From NCBI GenBank assembly GCA_018402615.1, contig JAGYIH010000015.1, positions 1 to 21,247 on the forward strand: a stretch of DNA of 21,247 bases, given 5' to 3'. The DNA comes from Aquiluna sp. (lineage in GTDB: Bacteria > Actinomycetota > Actinomycetes > Actinomycetales > Microbacteriaceae). The stretch's first letter is position 1. The number at the start of each line of letters is the position of its first letter. Under the pieces are notes generated by a model. That model searched no databases. It saw nothing but the letters and a program-made list of their open reading frames with translations, and was not told the origin of the DNA. This document shows, one piece after another, positions 1-7,842 of this stretch. Made by a program: the position numbers and the translations under genes.

Positions 1-760
1 TGAGTGGCCTAAAGCCAGCGAAGATGTGTTCAGTCGCGGGTGCCGCCGTGATCGATTCGATTTCTATCCCGGTAGGGGTGAGTCCACGAGTCTGTCGATT
101 CTGCAGAGCCACTGAAAGCGCAGGCCCAGAGCTTTGATAAAAGACCGCGAAGGCGGCCTCGCCATTGGCATAGCCGGCAGTTGAGATCAGCTTTTGCTCG
201 AGCGGAGCGAGTGCGAAGCGGTCGGTAACCACCCTTCCTGGCAGGTGAATGGAAAGTTCAACAATCGCCTCAATCTCACTCGGATTTGCAGCAATCAGGA
301 CGGATTCAAACCCAACCACGGCTGCACCGTTAATCAACCAGCCAGATGAAGCGGGCTGCTGACAGTAGCTGCCCGCCAAACCGGTTGCTCGTTGTCGATC
401 TATCGCCTGCACCTGCAAAAGACTCAGCAGATTTGTTGACTGCTGGGCATCTGCCGCTGCCAAACCGACCCCCTGCTCGCTTCGCACTGGAGTTTCACCT
501 AATAGCTGCTCAGCGGCCACAACGCTTGATATCAGAGCCTCACCAATTCTTGCGACACTTCCAAGCTCGTCGCCAGCGGGGCCCCCGACCTCGACAAAAG
601 CTCCAGGGCAAAAGACCTGAAGCGGCAATGGTTCAACGCTCACGGACTTTTCAACCGGTTCCGACTTCGTCACAACTGCTGAGACACCGATTAGTAACCA
701 GTGTCCCAGGCTGAGTCCGACCACTGCTAGAACGGTAATTAGGCGCAGCACTACTTTCAC
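1..760 (-). CDS. DUF5719 family protein, C-terminal end off the window
   Basis: Reading the minus strand from a GTG at 760 gives an open frame of about 253 codons that runs off the left edge, so the protein is partial. It begins with a hydrophobic segment (about residues 4-30) that could be a signal peptide or anchor, followed by a Cys-Pro-Gly motif and a region around Ser-Gly-Trp-Leu-Ile-Asn-Gly-Ala that resembles DUF5719 proteins from memory. These are extracytoplasmic actinobacterial proteins of unknown function. The GTG overlaps the TGA stop of the upstream glycosyltransferase by 4 nt (GTGA), so the two are probably translationally coupled and co-transcribed with whiB2. Family membership is recognition without a search; the role is unknown, but the context suggests envelope or cell-surface polymer work. 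Confidence 0.7.
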   Translation of the reverse strand, partial: MKVVLRLITVLAVVGLSLGHWLLIGVSAVVTKSEPVEKSVSVEPLPLQVFCPGAFVEVGGPAGDELGSVARIGEALISSVVAAEQLLGETPVRSEQGVGLAAADAQQSTNLLSLLQVQAIDRQRATGLAGSYCQQPASSGWLINGAAVVGFESVLIAANPSEIEAIVELSIHLPGRVVTDRFALAPLEQKLISTAGYANGEAAFAVFYQSSGPALSVALQNRQTRGLTPTGIEIESITAAPATEHIFAGFRPL

Positions 761-3363
761 GAGAGTGCCTTTCTAACCCGGCGTCCGGTGACAGACGCCG
801 GTGTGGGGATTGCCAAAAGAGCAAAGGCAGCTATGGCCAACAGCGCGATGTCCCGAGAGGCGTTAGCGTTGCTACTGCCCTGAACAAGCTGAACTTTTTC
901 GACAACCGACCACAGCAACCCGAATCCGGTCTCCCCAGCAGACTGCAACAGATTTAGTGAGTCCAGCGCGATCTTGATCTCCCCCGCTGACTTCGTATCT
1001 GCTTGCAAAAGCACGAAGTCCACCCCCAGCCCCTGAACCAGAGCCTGGACCCCGGCGGGATTGCCGGCAATTAGCGAACCGGTGAGCTGAGAGATTTGGT
1101 TGTCAATCTCAGAAGCTGGTCTGAAGTATTCATAAAGTAGCGAAAACTCCTCTTGGCTTCTGCCATCTCCCCAAACCAGCTCACCGGAGATTTCAGCCTC
1201 AGAAACCACAATTTTGAGAGTCCTTACCCCAAGGTCCACGTCAGCAGCTGCCAGCACCAGCGCCGGGACTTGGCGTTCGATTCCGTAGTCAAAGCTCCTT
1301 GGCTGCATCGCACCGAATATCGCTCCCGAGGCAAGCCCGGTGGCAAAGAGTGCCGATACTGCAACGGTTCGCAACCAATCTCGCCGGCCACAATCCAGAC
1401 CGATGGCCAAAAGGACTAGGAGCACCGCAAGCAATGCGATTAGAACCGATTGCGATCCGGCGATTGGTTGATAACTGGAAACAAACAAAAGCGCCAAGGC
1501 CAATACCCACAGCGGCGCACTGACGCTGAGCCGAAAGATAGAGCTGGGCAGAGCGAGCAGCGCAACTACCAAAAGGGTTATCCCCCAGGTCAAATCTTGC
1601 TGCAGCTCAAGCACTCCAGCAGCTGAGCTTGATGTCACGGTCAAAAATTCGAATGCACCGAGCCCCAAAAGATGCTCAAACCAGGGAGCCAGAAGCACGG
1701 CTCCCGGAACTACAAACCAAATCAGGACTCCAGCCCTTCGAATTCGAACAGCACCCAGGCCAAGCGCGACCAAAGTCACGAATCCAAAAACCAGCGGGCT
1801 GGACACTGCCAGAACCGCACCCACCAGTCCGGCTAAGCCAACCCAGCGCCAGGCCCGAGCCAGATTGAAGGCAGCACTGGCCTTATACAAAAAGTAACAA
1901 GTCCAAACCACTGTCACAGCAGCCACCAGCTCAACCACAAAAGCGTCTCGCTGCAGGCTCATAACTGGGGCTGAAAGACTGAACAGCAGCGCTGTAACGG
2001 TTCTGATCCAAGTCCGATCGGTAACGCTCGAGGCCAATAGCCACATCCCCGCAAACCCGAGGGTCGGGGCTAAAAATACAAACCAGGCGAGCGCAGTTGA
2101 GGGCGATGTCGGTGAGGCAAAGGCCAACAGGGCATAAAACCAGTTGAAGGGCTCAGCGGGCAAATTCAGACCGCCCAGATAACTCTGAGTGCTGTTGGCA
2201 ACATTCCCAAATACCGCATCAAAGCTTCTGCCAAGCGGAACTAAACGCTCGGCATAAATCGCTCCCTGTGGGAAAAGCCCGAACCCAAAGACCAGGGGCA
2301 GCAAAGAAAACCAAACCGCCCCGGATTCAAAATAACCCGCGGCTTTCTTTTCCGGCTCTGGCTCCTGGTCAAACCTTTGAGACCTTCGGGATGTAATTTG
2401 CTCCCAGCTTGCGTATAGCTTGGGGAGTGAGGAAAGCGTTCCCAGACTGCGTAATCTCCTGCGCGCCGCAAGTCTCCTGCCGATGGTGATCCAGCTGTAA
2501 AGCCAAGCTGAGAATTGGCCCACCACTCGAGCCGGCCTTTTTTGCAGCAGGTTCAAAGGTATTGAAGTCAGCGCAACAAAGGGCATCAGCAGATATAGCA
2601 GCGGCAGCAAAAATGCAGGCCACAACACGGTTGCCAGGTGAACGTGAGCCTTAGCAAGCGCTTCCGCCCTGCCACCAAAGAGCTTGTTTGCGGGATGCAG
2701 GTTGCTCGAGAGAGAACCACCGCTGAGGACCCTGGCGCTTGGTTCAACGATGACTCGATAACCCAGCGCCCGGGCACCGATGCAAAACTCAATGTCCTGG
2801 GCGAACGTGGGAGCGGAATCGTCTATACCGCCAAGCTTTTGCCATAGCCCGAGTGCAACCAGCATGCCTGCGGTGGAAACTGCCAGGGTGTCGCCTGCTG
2901 AGTCAAACTGCCCCTGATCATATTCATCTTCAACCAGAGTGAAGGGGCGCGAGGTCTTGGTTGTGGTGAGACCGAGCTGTCGAATGTGGCCCGGCTGATC
3001 CCAATCCAAAAGCTTCGGTCCAATGACTGCCACCGATGGAGAAATCTCGGCGGCTTTGGCCAAATTTGCTAACGCAGCCTCTTCGGGACAAGTGTCCTGG
3101 TGGAGAACCCACATCCAGCTGGGGGATCCGTGAAGGGCAAGGATGCCGGCTGCAATTGCTTCACCCTGATGTTTGGTATCGGCCGAAATAGAGGCAAAGC
3201 CATATCTCTTTGCAGCCTCGAGGCATTCATTACTGTCGGTGGTCTGAACCACCACAACCTGCTCAATCGGGTAGCTCTGGGAAGCGATGCCGGCGAGAGT
3301 CTGGGTGAGCTGAGGAGCGTTGCCACGCGAAACTACGACCGCCGCGACTGCGAGCGATGCCAC
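757..3363 (-). CDS. Large membrane-bound family 2 glycosyltransferase
   Basis: This is an 868-residue protein starting at GTG 3363, 6 nt after the whiB2 stop. Residues 1-235 look like a GT-A fold family 2 glycosyltransferase: a nucleotide-binding start, a His-Gln-Asp motif at 88-90 where the family usually has Asp-x-Asp, a Thr-Ala-Gly-Met segment near 164-167, and Gln-Asp-x-Glu at 189-192, the usual catalytic-base region. From about 240 onward it is largely membrane protein with many hydrophobic helices. A segment near 395-470 reminds me of polytopic GT-C style transferases, but that is only an impression. It probably transfers a sugar from an activated donor to a cell-wall or exported polymer at the membrane; donor and acceptor cannot be read from the sequence. 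The first Asp of the Asp-x-Asp being Gln is unusual and may affect metal binding. Confidence 0.82.
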   Translation of the reverse strand: MASLAVAAVVVSRGNAPQLTQTLAGIASQSYPIEQVVVVQTTDSNECLEAAKRYGFASISADTKHQGEAIAAGILALHGSPSWMWVLHQDTCPEEAALANLAKAAEISPSVAVIGPKLLDWDQPGHIRQLGLTTTKTSRPFTLVEDEYDQGQFDSAGDTLAVSTAGMLVALGLWQKLGGIDDSAPTFAQDIEFCIGARALGYRVIVEPSARVLSGGSLSSNLHPANKLFGGRAEALAKAHVHLATVLWPAFLLPLLYLLMPFVALTSIPLNLLQKRPARVVGQFSAWLYSWITIGRRLAARRRLRSLGTLSSLPKLYASWEQITSRRSQRFDQEPEPEKKAAGYFESGAVWFSLLPLVFGFGLFPQGAIYAERLVPLGRSFDAVFGNVANSTQSYLGGLNLPAEPFNWFYALLAFASPTSPSTALAWFVFLAPTLGFAGMWLLASSVTDRTWIRTVTALLFSLSAPVMSLQRDAFVVELVAAVTVVWTCYFLYKASAAFNLARAWRWVGLAGLVGAVLAVSSPLVFGFVTLVALGLGAVRIRRAGVLIWFVVPGAVLLAPWFEHLLGLGAFEFLTVTSSSAAGVLELQQDLTWGITLLVVALLALPSSIFRLSVSAPLWVLALALLFVSSYQPIAGSQSVLIALLAVLLVLLAIGLDCGRRDWLRTVAVSALFATGLASGAIFGAMQPRSFDYGIERQVPALVLAAADVDLGVRTLKIVVSEAEISGELVWGDGRSQEEFSLLYEYFRPASEIDNQISQLTGSLIAGNPAGVQALVQGLGVDFVLLQADTKSAGEIKIALDSLNLLQSAGETGFGLLWSVVEKVQLVQGSSNANASRDIALLAIAAFALLAIPTPASVTGRRVRKALS

Positions 3364-3369
3364 GGTTTG

Positions 3370-3675
3370 TTAGGCGCGCCTGCGAAGTCGACGGCGCTCA
3401 CGCTCGGATAGCCCACCCCAAATGCCAAATCGCTCATCATTCTTGAGTGCGTATTCGAGGCACTCGGACTTGACGGTGCACTGCGCGCAAATCTTCTTGG
3501 CATCCCTAGTGGAGCCACCCTTTTCAGGGAAGAACGCCTCGGGGTCAGTCTGAGAGCAAAGCGCGTCTTCCTGCCAACCAAGTGGGTCGGCTGCGTTGTC
3601 TCCGTAAGCCTTTGCTACCCCCAACTTAAGTACGTCTACAAACCAGTTGGTAGGCACTTGACCACGTTGTTCCAT
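3370..3675 (-). CDS. whiB2: WhiB2/WhmD-family iron-sulfur transcriptional regulator
   Basis: This 101-residue protein carries the four WhiB cluster cysteines at 40, 63, 66 and 72, in the pattern Cys-x22-Cys-x2-Cys-x5-Cys, which ligate a [4Fe-4S] cluster. The Gly-Ile-Trp-Gly-Gly turn follows at 84-88 and a basic Arg-rich tail ends the protein. The segment Asp-Pro-Glu-Ala-Phe-Phe-Pro-Glu-Lys-Gly-Gly-Ser-Thr is typical of the WhiB2/WhmD branch, which in mycobacteria is needed for septation; WhiB proteins generally act by contacting the principal sigma factor. The ATG at 3675 has an AAGGGG sequence about 10 nt upstream. The gene is first in a run with the glycosyltransferase and the DUF5719 protein. 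Its promoter is overlaid by a repeated heptad, suggesting tight or autogenous control (inference). Confidence 0.93.
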   Translation of the reverse strand: MEQRGQVPTNWFVDVLKLGVAKAYGDNAADPLGWQEDALCSQTDPEAFFPEKGGSTRDAKKICAQCTVKSECLEYALKNDERFGIWGGLSERERRRLRRRA

Positions 3676-3704
3676 GCCGTGTTCCCCTTAATTCGAAATG
3701 CGAT

Positions 3705-3725
3705 GTTGTAATTACAACGTTGTAA
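3705..3725. promoter_or_regulatory. Triple heptad operator-like site over the whiB2 promoter
   Basis: Three abutting heptads occupy this stretch on the plus strand: GTTGTAA, TTACAAC, GTTGTAA. Each neighbouring pair forms a perfect 14-bp palindrome, so two palindromes share the middle heptad. The site covers the -10 box and part of the spacer of the whiB2 promoter, which is where a repressor would block RNA polymerase. The binding protein is unknown; autoregulation by WhiB2 or another divergent-region regulator are both possible. Confidence 0.55.
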
Positions 3726-3740
3726 GTATGCCCGTGTCAA
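3711..3740 (-). promoter_or_regulatory. Candidate whiB2 promoter
   Basis: On the minus strand, TTGACA (3740-3735) is followed after 18 bp by TGTAAT (3716-3711), close to the consensus for a housekeeping sigma factor. Transcription would begin around 3704, giving a leader of about 28 nt before the ATG at 3675. The -35 box extends to TTGACAC and so contains GACAC, the core motif reported for WhiA; a five-base match is weak evidence. Confidence 0.65.
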
Positions 3741-3785
3741 GTCGGACTTTTAGCAAATAGAAGAAATGGGGACAAAGCCTCAAGG

Positions 3786-3797
3786 TAACCTTTAGAC
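3786..3797 (+). promoter_or_regulatory. Leaderless -10 element for galE
   Basis: TAACCT at 3786-3791 fits the TANNNT pattern of actinobacterial -10 boxes and is followed by 6 nt and then the galE ATG, which places the transcript start at the start codon. No Shine-Dalgarno sequence lies at a useful distance. No good -35 box is seen. A nearly identical AGGTAACCT element lies in the same place before the PBP gene at 13491. Confidence 0.55.
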
Positions 3798-4748
3798 ATG
3801 AAACTTCTGGTTACTGGGGGTGCGGGCTACATCGGCTCGCATGTTGTTCGGATAGCCGAAGAGTCTGGCGCCGCGGTAACGGTTGTTGACGATTTGTCCA
3901 CTGGACTGCCAAAGCGAATCAACTCAGAAATTATCCAGCTCGAACTTTCAAGCGAGTCAGCGGTTCAAGAACTCACCAAACTCATGACCAATACCAAGTT
4001 CGACGCCGTGATTCATCTCGCCGCCCGCAAGCAGGTTGGCGAGTCGGTGCAGCAGCCGGAACGCTACTACAGAGACAATGTCGGTGGCCTGGCAAACCTG
4101 CTGATAGCGATGCGAGCGACCGATACGAAGAAACTCGTGTTTTCCTCATCGGCCGCAACCTATGGAATGCCCGATGTCGACGCGGTTACCGAGGACTACC
4201 CCGGAAGGCCGATAAACCCATACGGCGAAACCAAGCTGGTCGGTGAGTGGTTGGTCCGAGCCAGCGCAGTTTGGGGTCTCAGAGGCGTGAACCTGCGCTA
4301 CTTCAACGTTGCCGGAGCAGGCTATCCGGACTTGGCTGACAGCGCTGCCCTGAACCTGATTCCGATTGCCATTGGTCAAATCCGAGCAGGTAAGAACCCT
4401 GTGGTGTTTGGAGACGACTACGCGACACCTGATGGCAGCTGCATTCGAGATTATGTCCACGTTCAGGATCTGGCTGCAGCCCACCTCAGGGCAGTTCAAT
4501 ATCTAGAGTCAGAGACTCGAGAGTTTGACACATTCAACGTCGGAACTGGAATCGGCGCTTCAGTTTTTGAAGTGCTGGAAGCACTAAAGCAAGCCTCTGG
4601 CATGAACTTCAAAATCGAAATAAGCAATCGTCGTGCAGGAGACCCTCCAAGGCTGGTCGCCGATGTTTCAAGAATTTCAAACACGCTGGGGTTTGTTTGC
4701 GAGCAAGACCTGACCGCAATTGTGCAGAGCGCTTGGGACGCTAGCTAG
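3798..4748 (+). CDS. galE: UDP-glucose 4-epimerase (extended SDR family)
   Basis: This 316-residue protein has the NAD-binding glycine motif Gly-Gly-Ala-Gly-Tyr-Ile-Gly at 7-13, an Asp-Asp-Leu-Ser-Thr-Gly segment at 31-36 typical of GalE, a Ser-Ser-Ser-Ala-Ala-Thr stretch at 116-121, the catalytic Tyr142-x3-Lys146 pair, and an Arg-Tyr-Phe-Asn-Val motif after it. The length is near the usual 330 residues. It should interconvert UDP-glucose and UDP-galactose in the cytoplasm, feeding galactose into surface glycans, which fits the glycosyltransferase across the divergent promoter. Related epimerases acting on other UDP sugars cannot be excluded. The last codons are inside the palindrome CTAGCTAG, which also encodes the end of the convergent LysM gene, leaving no intergenic space. 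Confidence 0.9.
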   Translation: MKLLVTGGAGYIGSHVVRIAEESGAAVTVVDDLSTGLPKRINSEIIQLELSSESAVQELTKLMTNTKFDAVIHLAARKQVGESVQQPERYYRDNVGGLANLLIAMRATDTKKLVFSSSAATYGMPDVDAVTEDYPGRPINPYGETKLVGEWLVRASAVWGLRGVNLRYFNVAGAGYPDLADSAALNLIPIAIGQIRAGKNPVVFGDDYATPDGSCIRDYVHVQDLAAAHLRAVQYLESETREFDTFNVGTGIGASVFEVLEALKQASGMNFKIEISNRRAGDPPRLVADVSRISNTLGFVCEQDLTAIVQSAWDAS

Positions 4749-7700
4749 GAATCTGAAGTAGCTGACCGATTCGAATCAAATTCGCATTTCTAATCCCGTT
4801 CAAGGTTGCCAGCGCGGTTGATGAAACTCCAAACTTGCGAGCTATGCCCCAGAGTGAATCGCCAGGCCTAACTCTGTAGGTGGTTGGTTCTGGCTCCGGA
4901 GCCGGGGTTGGAGCTGCGGCTTCGGCCTGCGCTGCAGTTTGCGCGCTGGTTGGGATTCTAAGTAGCTGACCAACCCTGATCAAATTCGGGTTACTAATTC
5001 CGTTGTAGGACTGAATCAGACTCGCCGAGACACCGAACTTGGCTCCAATTCGAAGCAGGGTGTCCCCAGATTGAATTCGATATTCAACCTCTGGCTCCGG
5101 TTCAGGCTCTGGTTCTGGTTCTGGTTCAGGTTCTGGGGTTGGCTCGGGAGCGGGCACTGAAACTGTTGGTCCGGAGTCTGAAGCCGGGATTCGTATCAGT
5201 TGCCCCACCCGGATCATGTTGGGGTTGGAAATGTTGTTGAACTCTTGCAGCCTGGAGACCGAGACGCTAAAGCGAGCTGCAATCGCGTTCAGGCTGTCGC
5301 CAGCTTGAACTCGATACTCCTGAATCTCGGAGGCCACTGCAGGTTCCTCAGTGACTGGCGCGGGAGTTGGTTCTGGCGCTGGTGCGGCAGGGTTGTTTGG
5401 TGAGGTTGAAGTTTCAGTTTGCGCAGGAGCGGGCACGCTTCCCACGAAGCTCAGTTCCCCGAAGTTTCCAGTGGGGGTGTTTTCCAACGAGGCAAGCTCA
5501 ACGCTCGCGGGGGCTCGACCAGAAACCGGGATAAGCGAGGCAACCCAGGTTGAGGCCTGCAAAAAGCCTGGGCCGTCTCCCCTAAGGTTTCCGAAGTGAG
5601 TCCAGTTGGAGATGCGCTTCCGTACTCCGTTTTCAACGAAATACAGCAGGCCTCTGGAGTCTCGAACAAACTGACCGATTGCTCTTTCAGACAACTTAAA
5701 GGCTGAGCAAGTTGCCGTTGCGAGTGGGTATGGCGTGCCCGGGAAGTGACTTGCAACCTCGGGCGCAACCGGGTAAAGAACACCGCCGTCCAAGAAGTAG
5801 GTCTCTGAGTTGCACTGCACCTTGAAAGAGTTAAAGCCATTTCGAGTCTGAAGCTTTGCCAGTTCTGCACTGGTAAATGTGTAGGTTCGCGAATCACTCA
5901 CGCTCTTTGCCTGAGCGCTCGAGGCCAAGCGGACCTTGCGGTTTAGATCATCAACCAGAAACAGGGTGGCTGAGGTGCTGGACTTCACGATGGTTCCGGG
6001 AGCCATTGCAATTCCAACATTTGGAACAGTGTTAATTGCCGACTGCGGCAACATCAAGACGGTTGGTTGATTAATCAGACCAAGGAACTCGCTGGTCATG
6101 CCAGCGGTTTTTGAGATTCTTCGCTCTCCGGCCTGGACGAAGTAAGAAAGACTGTTGCCCTCTGAGGAAATTACTGCGGGAGCCGCGAGCTCACCCTCAA
6201 CCGTTGGGATTGCAGCCAGCATCGTGTCCGGCAGTAGCACAACCTGATCGGTCCAATTCTCAGGGTCATTTACCTTTAACTTGCCCTGAGCTGTGATTAC
6301 GAAGTGATTGTCAGCTGAATCCTTTACAAATCCTCGAACAATCTCTTCGTGCAGGGTCGAAGCAATCGCCTCAAGCGCAACCGTCGCGTTGGTGACCGTG
6401 AACCAACGGGTGAGGTTGGTGCTGGCAACCAGCGAAGGGGTGAACCTGTAGGTCTTGCCACCTGCCGCAATAACGGTGTCGGTGATTCCAGCAACTTGGA
6501 AACTTACCAGTTCTGAGGCAAGAGCTGGTCCCGGGGTCAGAGTCAACACCTGCTCAATGGTCATGATGGTCGCGGCTGGCACGGTAGTTGCAACCGTGGA
6601 GAGCGCCAGGGAGTCAACGACAGCTCGAGACTGACCGTTTTCAATCCAGAACTGAGAACCAGCAGAGTTCTGAACCAGCCTGGTGAGCTCGCCGCCGTCA
6701 ACAAAGTTGTTGAGCTGCAGTGGGGTCAGGCCAATTGCCAGGTCACAGCTCTGTCCGAAGGCGGTAGCAACGGAACAGTCCGAAACCGCGTACCTAACAC
6801 CATCCACCAGCATGAAGGCGGCGTTGGTCTCGCGGTTTTTCACAAGCTGGGTGGCATCTCCAGCCGTTACAAAACTGTCCAGGTAGGCCTGAGAGATTTC
6901 TCCCAGCGGGCCAAGTGGTCGCATGGCAGCCAAGAGCCTGGTGTCACTAACCAAGAACTTTTGGTTGTCAACAATTAGGTAGGTCTCCGGTCCCGCTGCC
7001 TTCAGCAGGTAACCGCCACCGATTGGGGAACCAAACCAGTCGTGGAAAAATCGCCAAAAGTTTCTGTTTCCGTAAGCACTGCAGCTGTCACCAGAACCGT
7101 AGAGGTTGTTGAGAGCCGCGTCGTTTGGTGTGTAGGGGGTGTAGTAGTAAAGATTCGCAGTTGCCTGGTTTTGCAGCACGAAGCTCTTAGTTCCGCAAGA
7201 TGAGCGCGGGTGGTAGCGCATCGCCACCGTGCGACCCGGCTTCCAGTAGGTAAAGGATCCCTCAGGATTGCCGTACCAGCGGAACTGCTTTGCCGCCCTG
7301 AGCAACTGGTTGAAAAGTCCCACAAATACCTTGCCGCAGATCGCAGGATCGGAGTCTGGACAACCAAAGCCCATGGCTGCTCGATACATGTAGTCAGTGG
7401 GTCGAGTTGAGGAAACTAAGCCCTGCTCTTTTTGCAGGGTGACAATCAAAACCTTCGGGTTTATGCCACAAGCCTGAGAGATCGCAAAGATGATTTCAGC
7501 TGCTGTAGCTGAGGCCTTGGCAGGAATTGCAGCGCAGGGACCAACCTCTTCCGGGCCAGTTGCCGGAGTCTCTGGGATGTCTGAGAGGTAGTCTTTAAGG
7601 CAATTAAGCGCAGGATCGGTTGCGCGACAATCTGTAACCCTGGAATCTAAAAACACCTGAATGTCTTCTAGCGTCATGGAACCGAAATCGAAAAACACGC

Positions 7701-7839
7701 TGTCGGAAATAATCAGTCCGGGATCAAAGGCGCTTCCCGGAGGAGCAGCCTGTGCAGCGGGCTGTTGTAGCGGCATAGCCACAAGGCCAATGGCGACCAT
7801 TGTGACAGCGCTGAGTAATCCCAAGACTTTCTTGAACAT
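4741..7839 (-). CDS. Secreted LysM cell-wall protein with hydrolase-like N-domain and nine repeats
   Basis: This 1032-residue protein starts with a signal peptide (residues 1 to about 32, ending Ala-Gln-Ala-Ala). Residues about 40-270 match, by recognition, a conserved actinobacterial extracellular domain with a Gln-Lys-Glu-Gln-Gly-Leu motif (Glu138) reminiscent of lysozyme or transglycosylase folds, and eight cysteines that could form disulfides. Residues about 279-782 are nine imperfect repeats of roughly 56 residues. A Pro/Glu/Thr-rich linker leads to three LysM domains beginning at Tyr842, Tyr920 and Tyr988, which bind peptidoglycan. It likely sits on the wall and may trim or remodel peptidoglycan; catalysis is inferred, not shown. 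It starts 3 nt after the lipoprotein stop, so the two are probably one operon. Its stop overlaps galE by 8 nt. Confidence 0.85.
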   Translation of the reverse strand: MFKKVLGLLSAVTMVAIGLVAMPLQQPAAQAAPPGSAFDPGLIISDSVFFDFGSMTLEDIQVFLDSRVTDCRATDPALNCLKDYLSDIPETPATGPEEVGPCAAIPAKASATAAEIIFAISQACGINPKVLIVTLQKEQGLVSSTRPTDYMYRAAMGFGCPDSDPAICGKVFVGLFNQLLRAAKQFRWYGNPEGSFTYWKPGRTVAMRYHPRSSCGTKSFVLQNQATANLYYYTPYTPNDAALNNLYGSGDSCSAYGNRNFWRFFHDWFGSPIGGGYLLKAAGPETYLIVDNQKFLVSDTRLLAAMRPLGPLGEISQAYLDSFVTAGDATQLVKNRETNAAFMLVDGVRYAVSDCSVATAFGQSCDLAIGLTPLQLNNFVDGGELTRLVQNSAGSQFWIENGQSRAVVDSLALSTVATTVPAATIMTIEQVLTLTPGPALASELVSFQVAGITDTVIAAGGKTYRFTPSLVASTNLTRWFTVTNATVALEAIASTLHEEIVRGFVKDSADNHFVITAQGKLKVNDPENWTDQVVLLPDTMLAAIPTVEGELAAPAVISSEGNSLSYFVQAGERRISKTAGMTSEFLGLINQPTVLMLPQSAINTVPNVGIAMAPGTIVKSSTSATLFLVDDLNRKVRLASSAQAKSVSDSRTYTFTSAELAKLQTRNGFNSFKVQCNSETYFLDGGVLYPVAPEVASHFPGTPYPLATATCSAFKLSERAIGQFVRDSRGLLYFVENGVRKRISNWTHFGNLRGDGPGFLQASTWVASLIPVSGRAPASVELASLENTPTGNFGELSFVGSVPAPAQTETSTSPNNPAAPAPEPTPAPVTEEPAVASEIQEYRVQAGDSLNAIAARFSVSVSRLQEFNNISNPNMIRVGQLIRIPASDSGPTVSVPAPEPTPEPEPEPEPEPEPEPEVEYRIQSGDTLLRIGAKFGVSASLIQSYNGISNPNLIRVGQLLRIPTSAQTAAQAEAAAPTPAPEPEPTTYRVRPGDSLWGIARKFGVSSTALATLNGIRNANLIRIGQLLQIPS
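5091..5150 (-). repeat. Glu-Pro hexanucleotide repeat between LysM1 and LysM2
   Basis: A near-perfect hexamer repeat (GGTTCT or GGTTCA on the plus strand) encodes about ten Glu-Pro dipeptides in the linker between the first two LysM domains. Glu-Pro runs form stiff extended spacers in wall proteins. Such a repeat may vary in copy number between strains by slippage in units that keep the frame. Confidence 0.8.
5494..7005 (-). repeat. Nine imperfect ~56-residue protein repeats in the LysM protein
   Basis: Repeats begin near residues 279, 334, 390, 446, 502, 558, 619, 673 and 726 and end near 782. Each opens just after a hydrophobic pair (often Leu-Val, Ile-Val or Phe-Val), continues to a short beta-like motif around aromatic-x-Val/Ile-x-x-Gly-x-x-Arg/Tyr-x-Val, then a variable middle, and closes with the next hydrophobic pair. 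The spacing is 53-61 residues. Positions were assigned by eye. The pattern suggests a beta-rich solenoid or propeller used for binding or display. Confidence 0.6.
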
Positions 7840-7842
7840 GAA

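Noticed and set aside
346..714. Plus-strand open frame of 122 codons
   Set aside because: It lies antisense to the DUF5719 gene, which has recognisable family features and a coupled start; the plus-strand product is Pro/Arg-rich and resembles nothing.
3735..3740. WhiA-type GACAC motif at the whiB2 -35 box as proof of WhiA control
   Set aside because: A five-base motif occurs by chance too often to support the claim alone.
5091..5150. CRISPR-like or mobile repeat
   Set aside because: The hexamer repeat is in frame and encodes Glu-Pro dipeptides; there are no spacers or terminal repeats.
5451..5897. Minus-strand frame of 148 codons within the LysM gene
   Set aside because: It is an out-of-frame reading of the repeat region with no motifs of its own.
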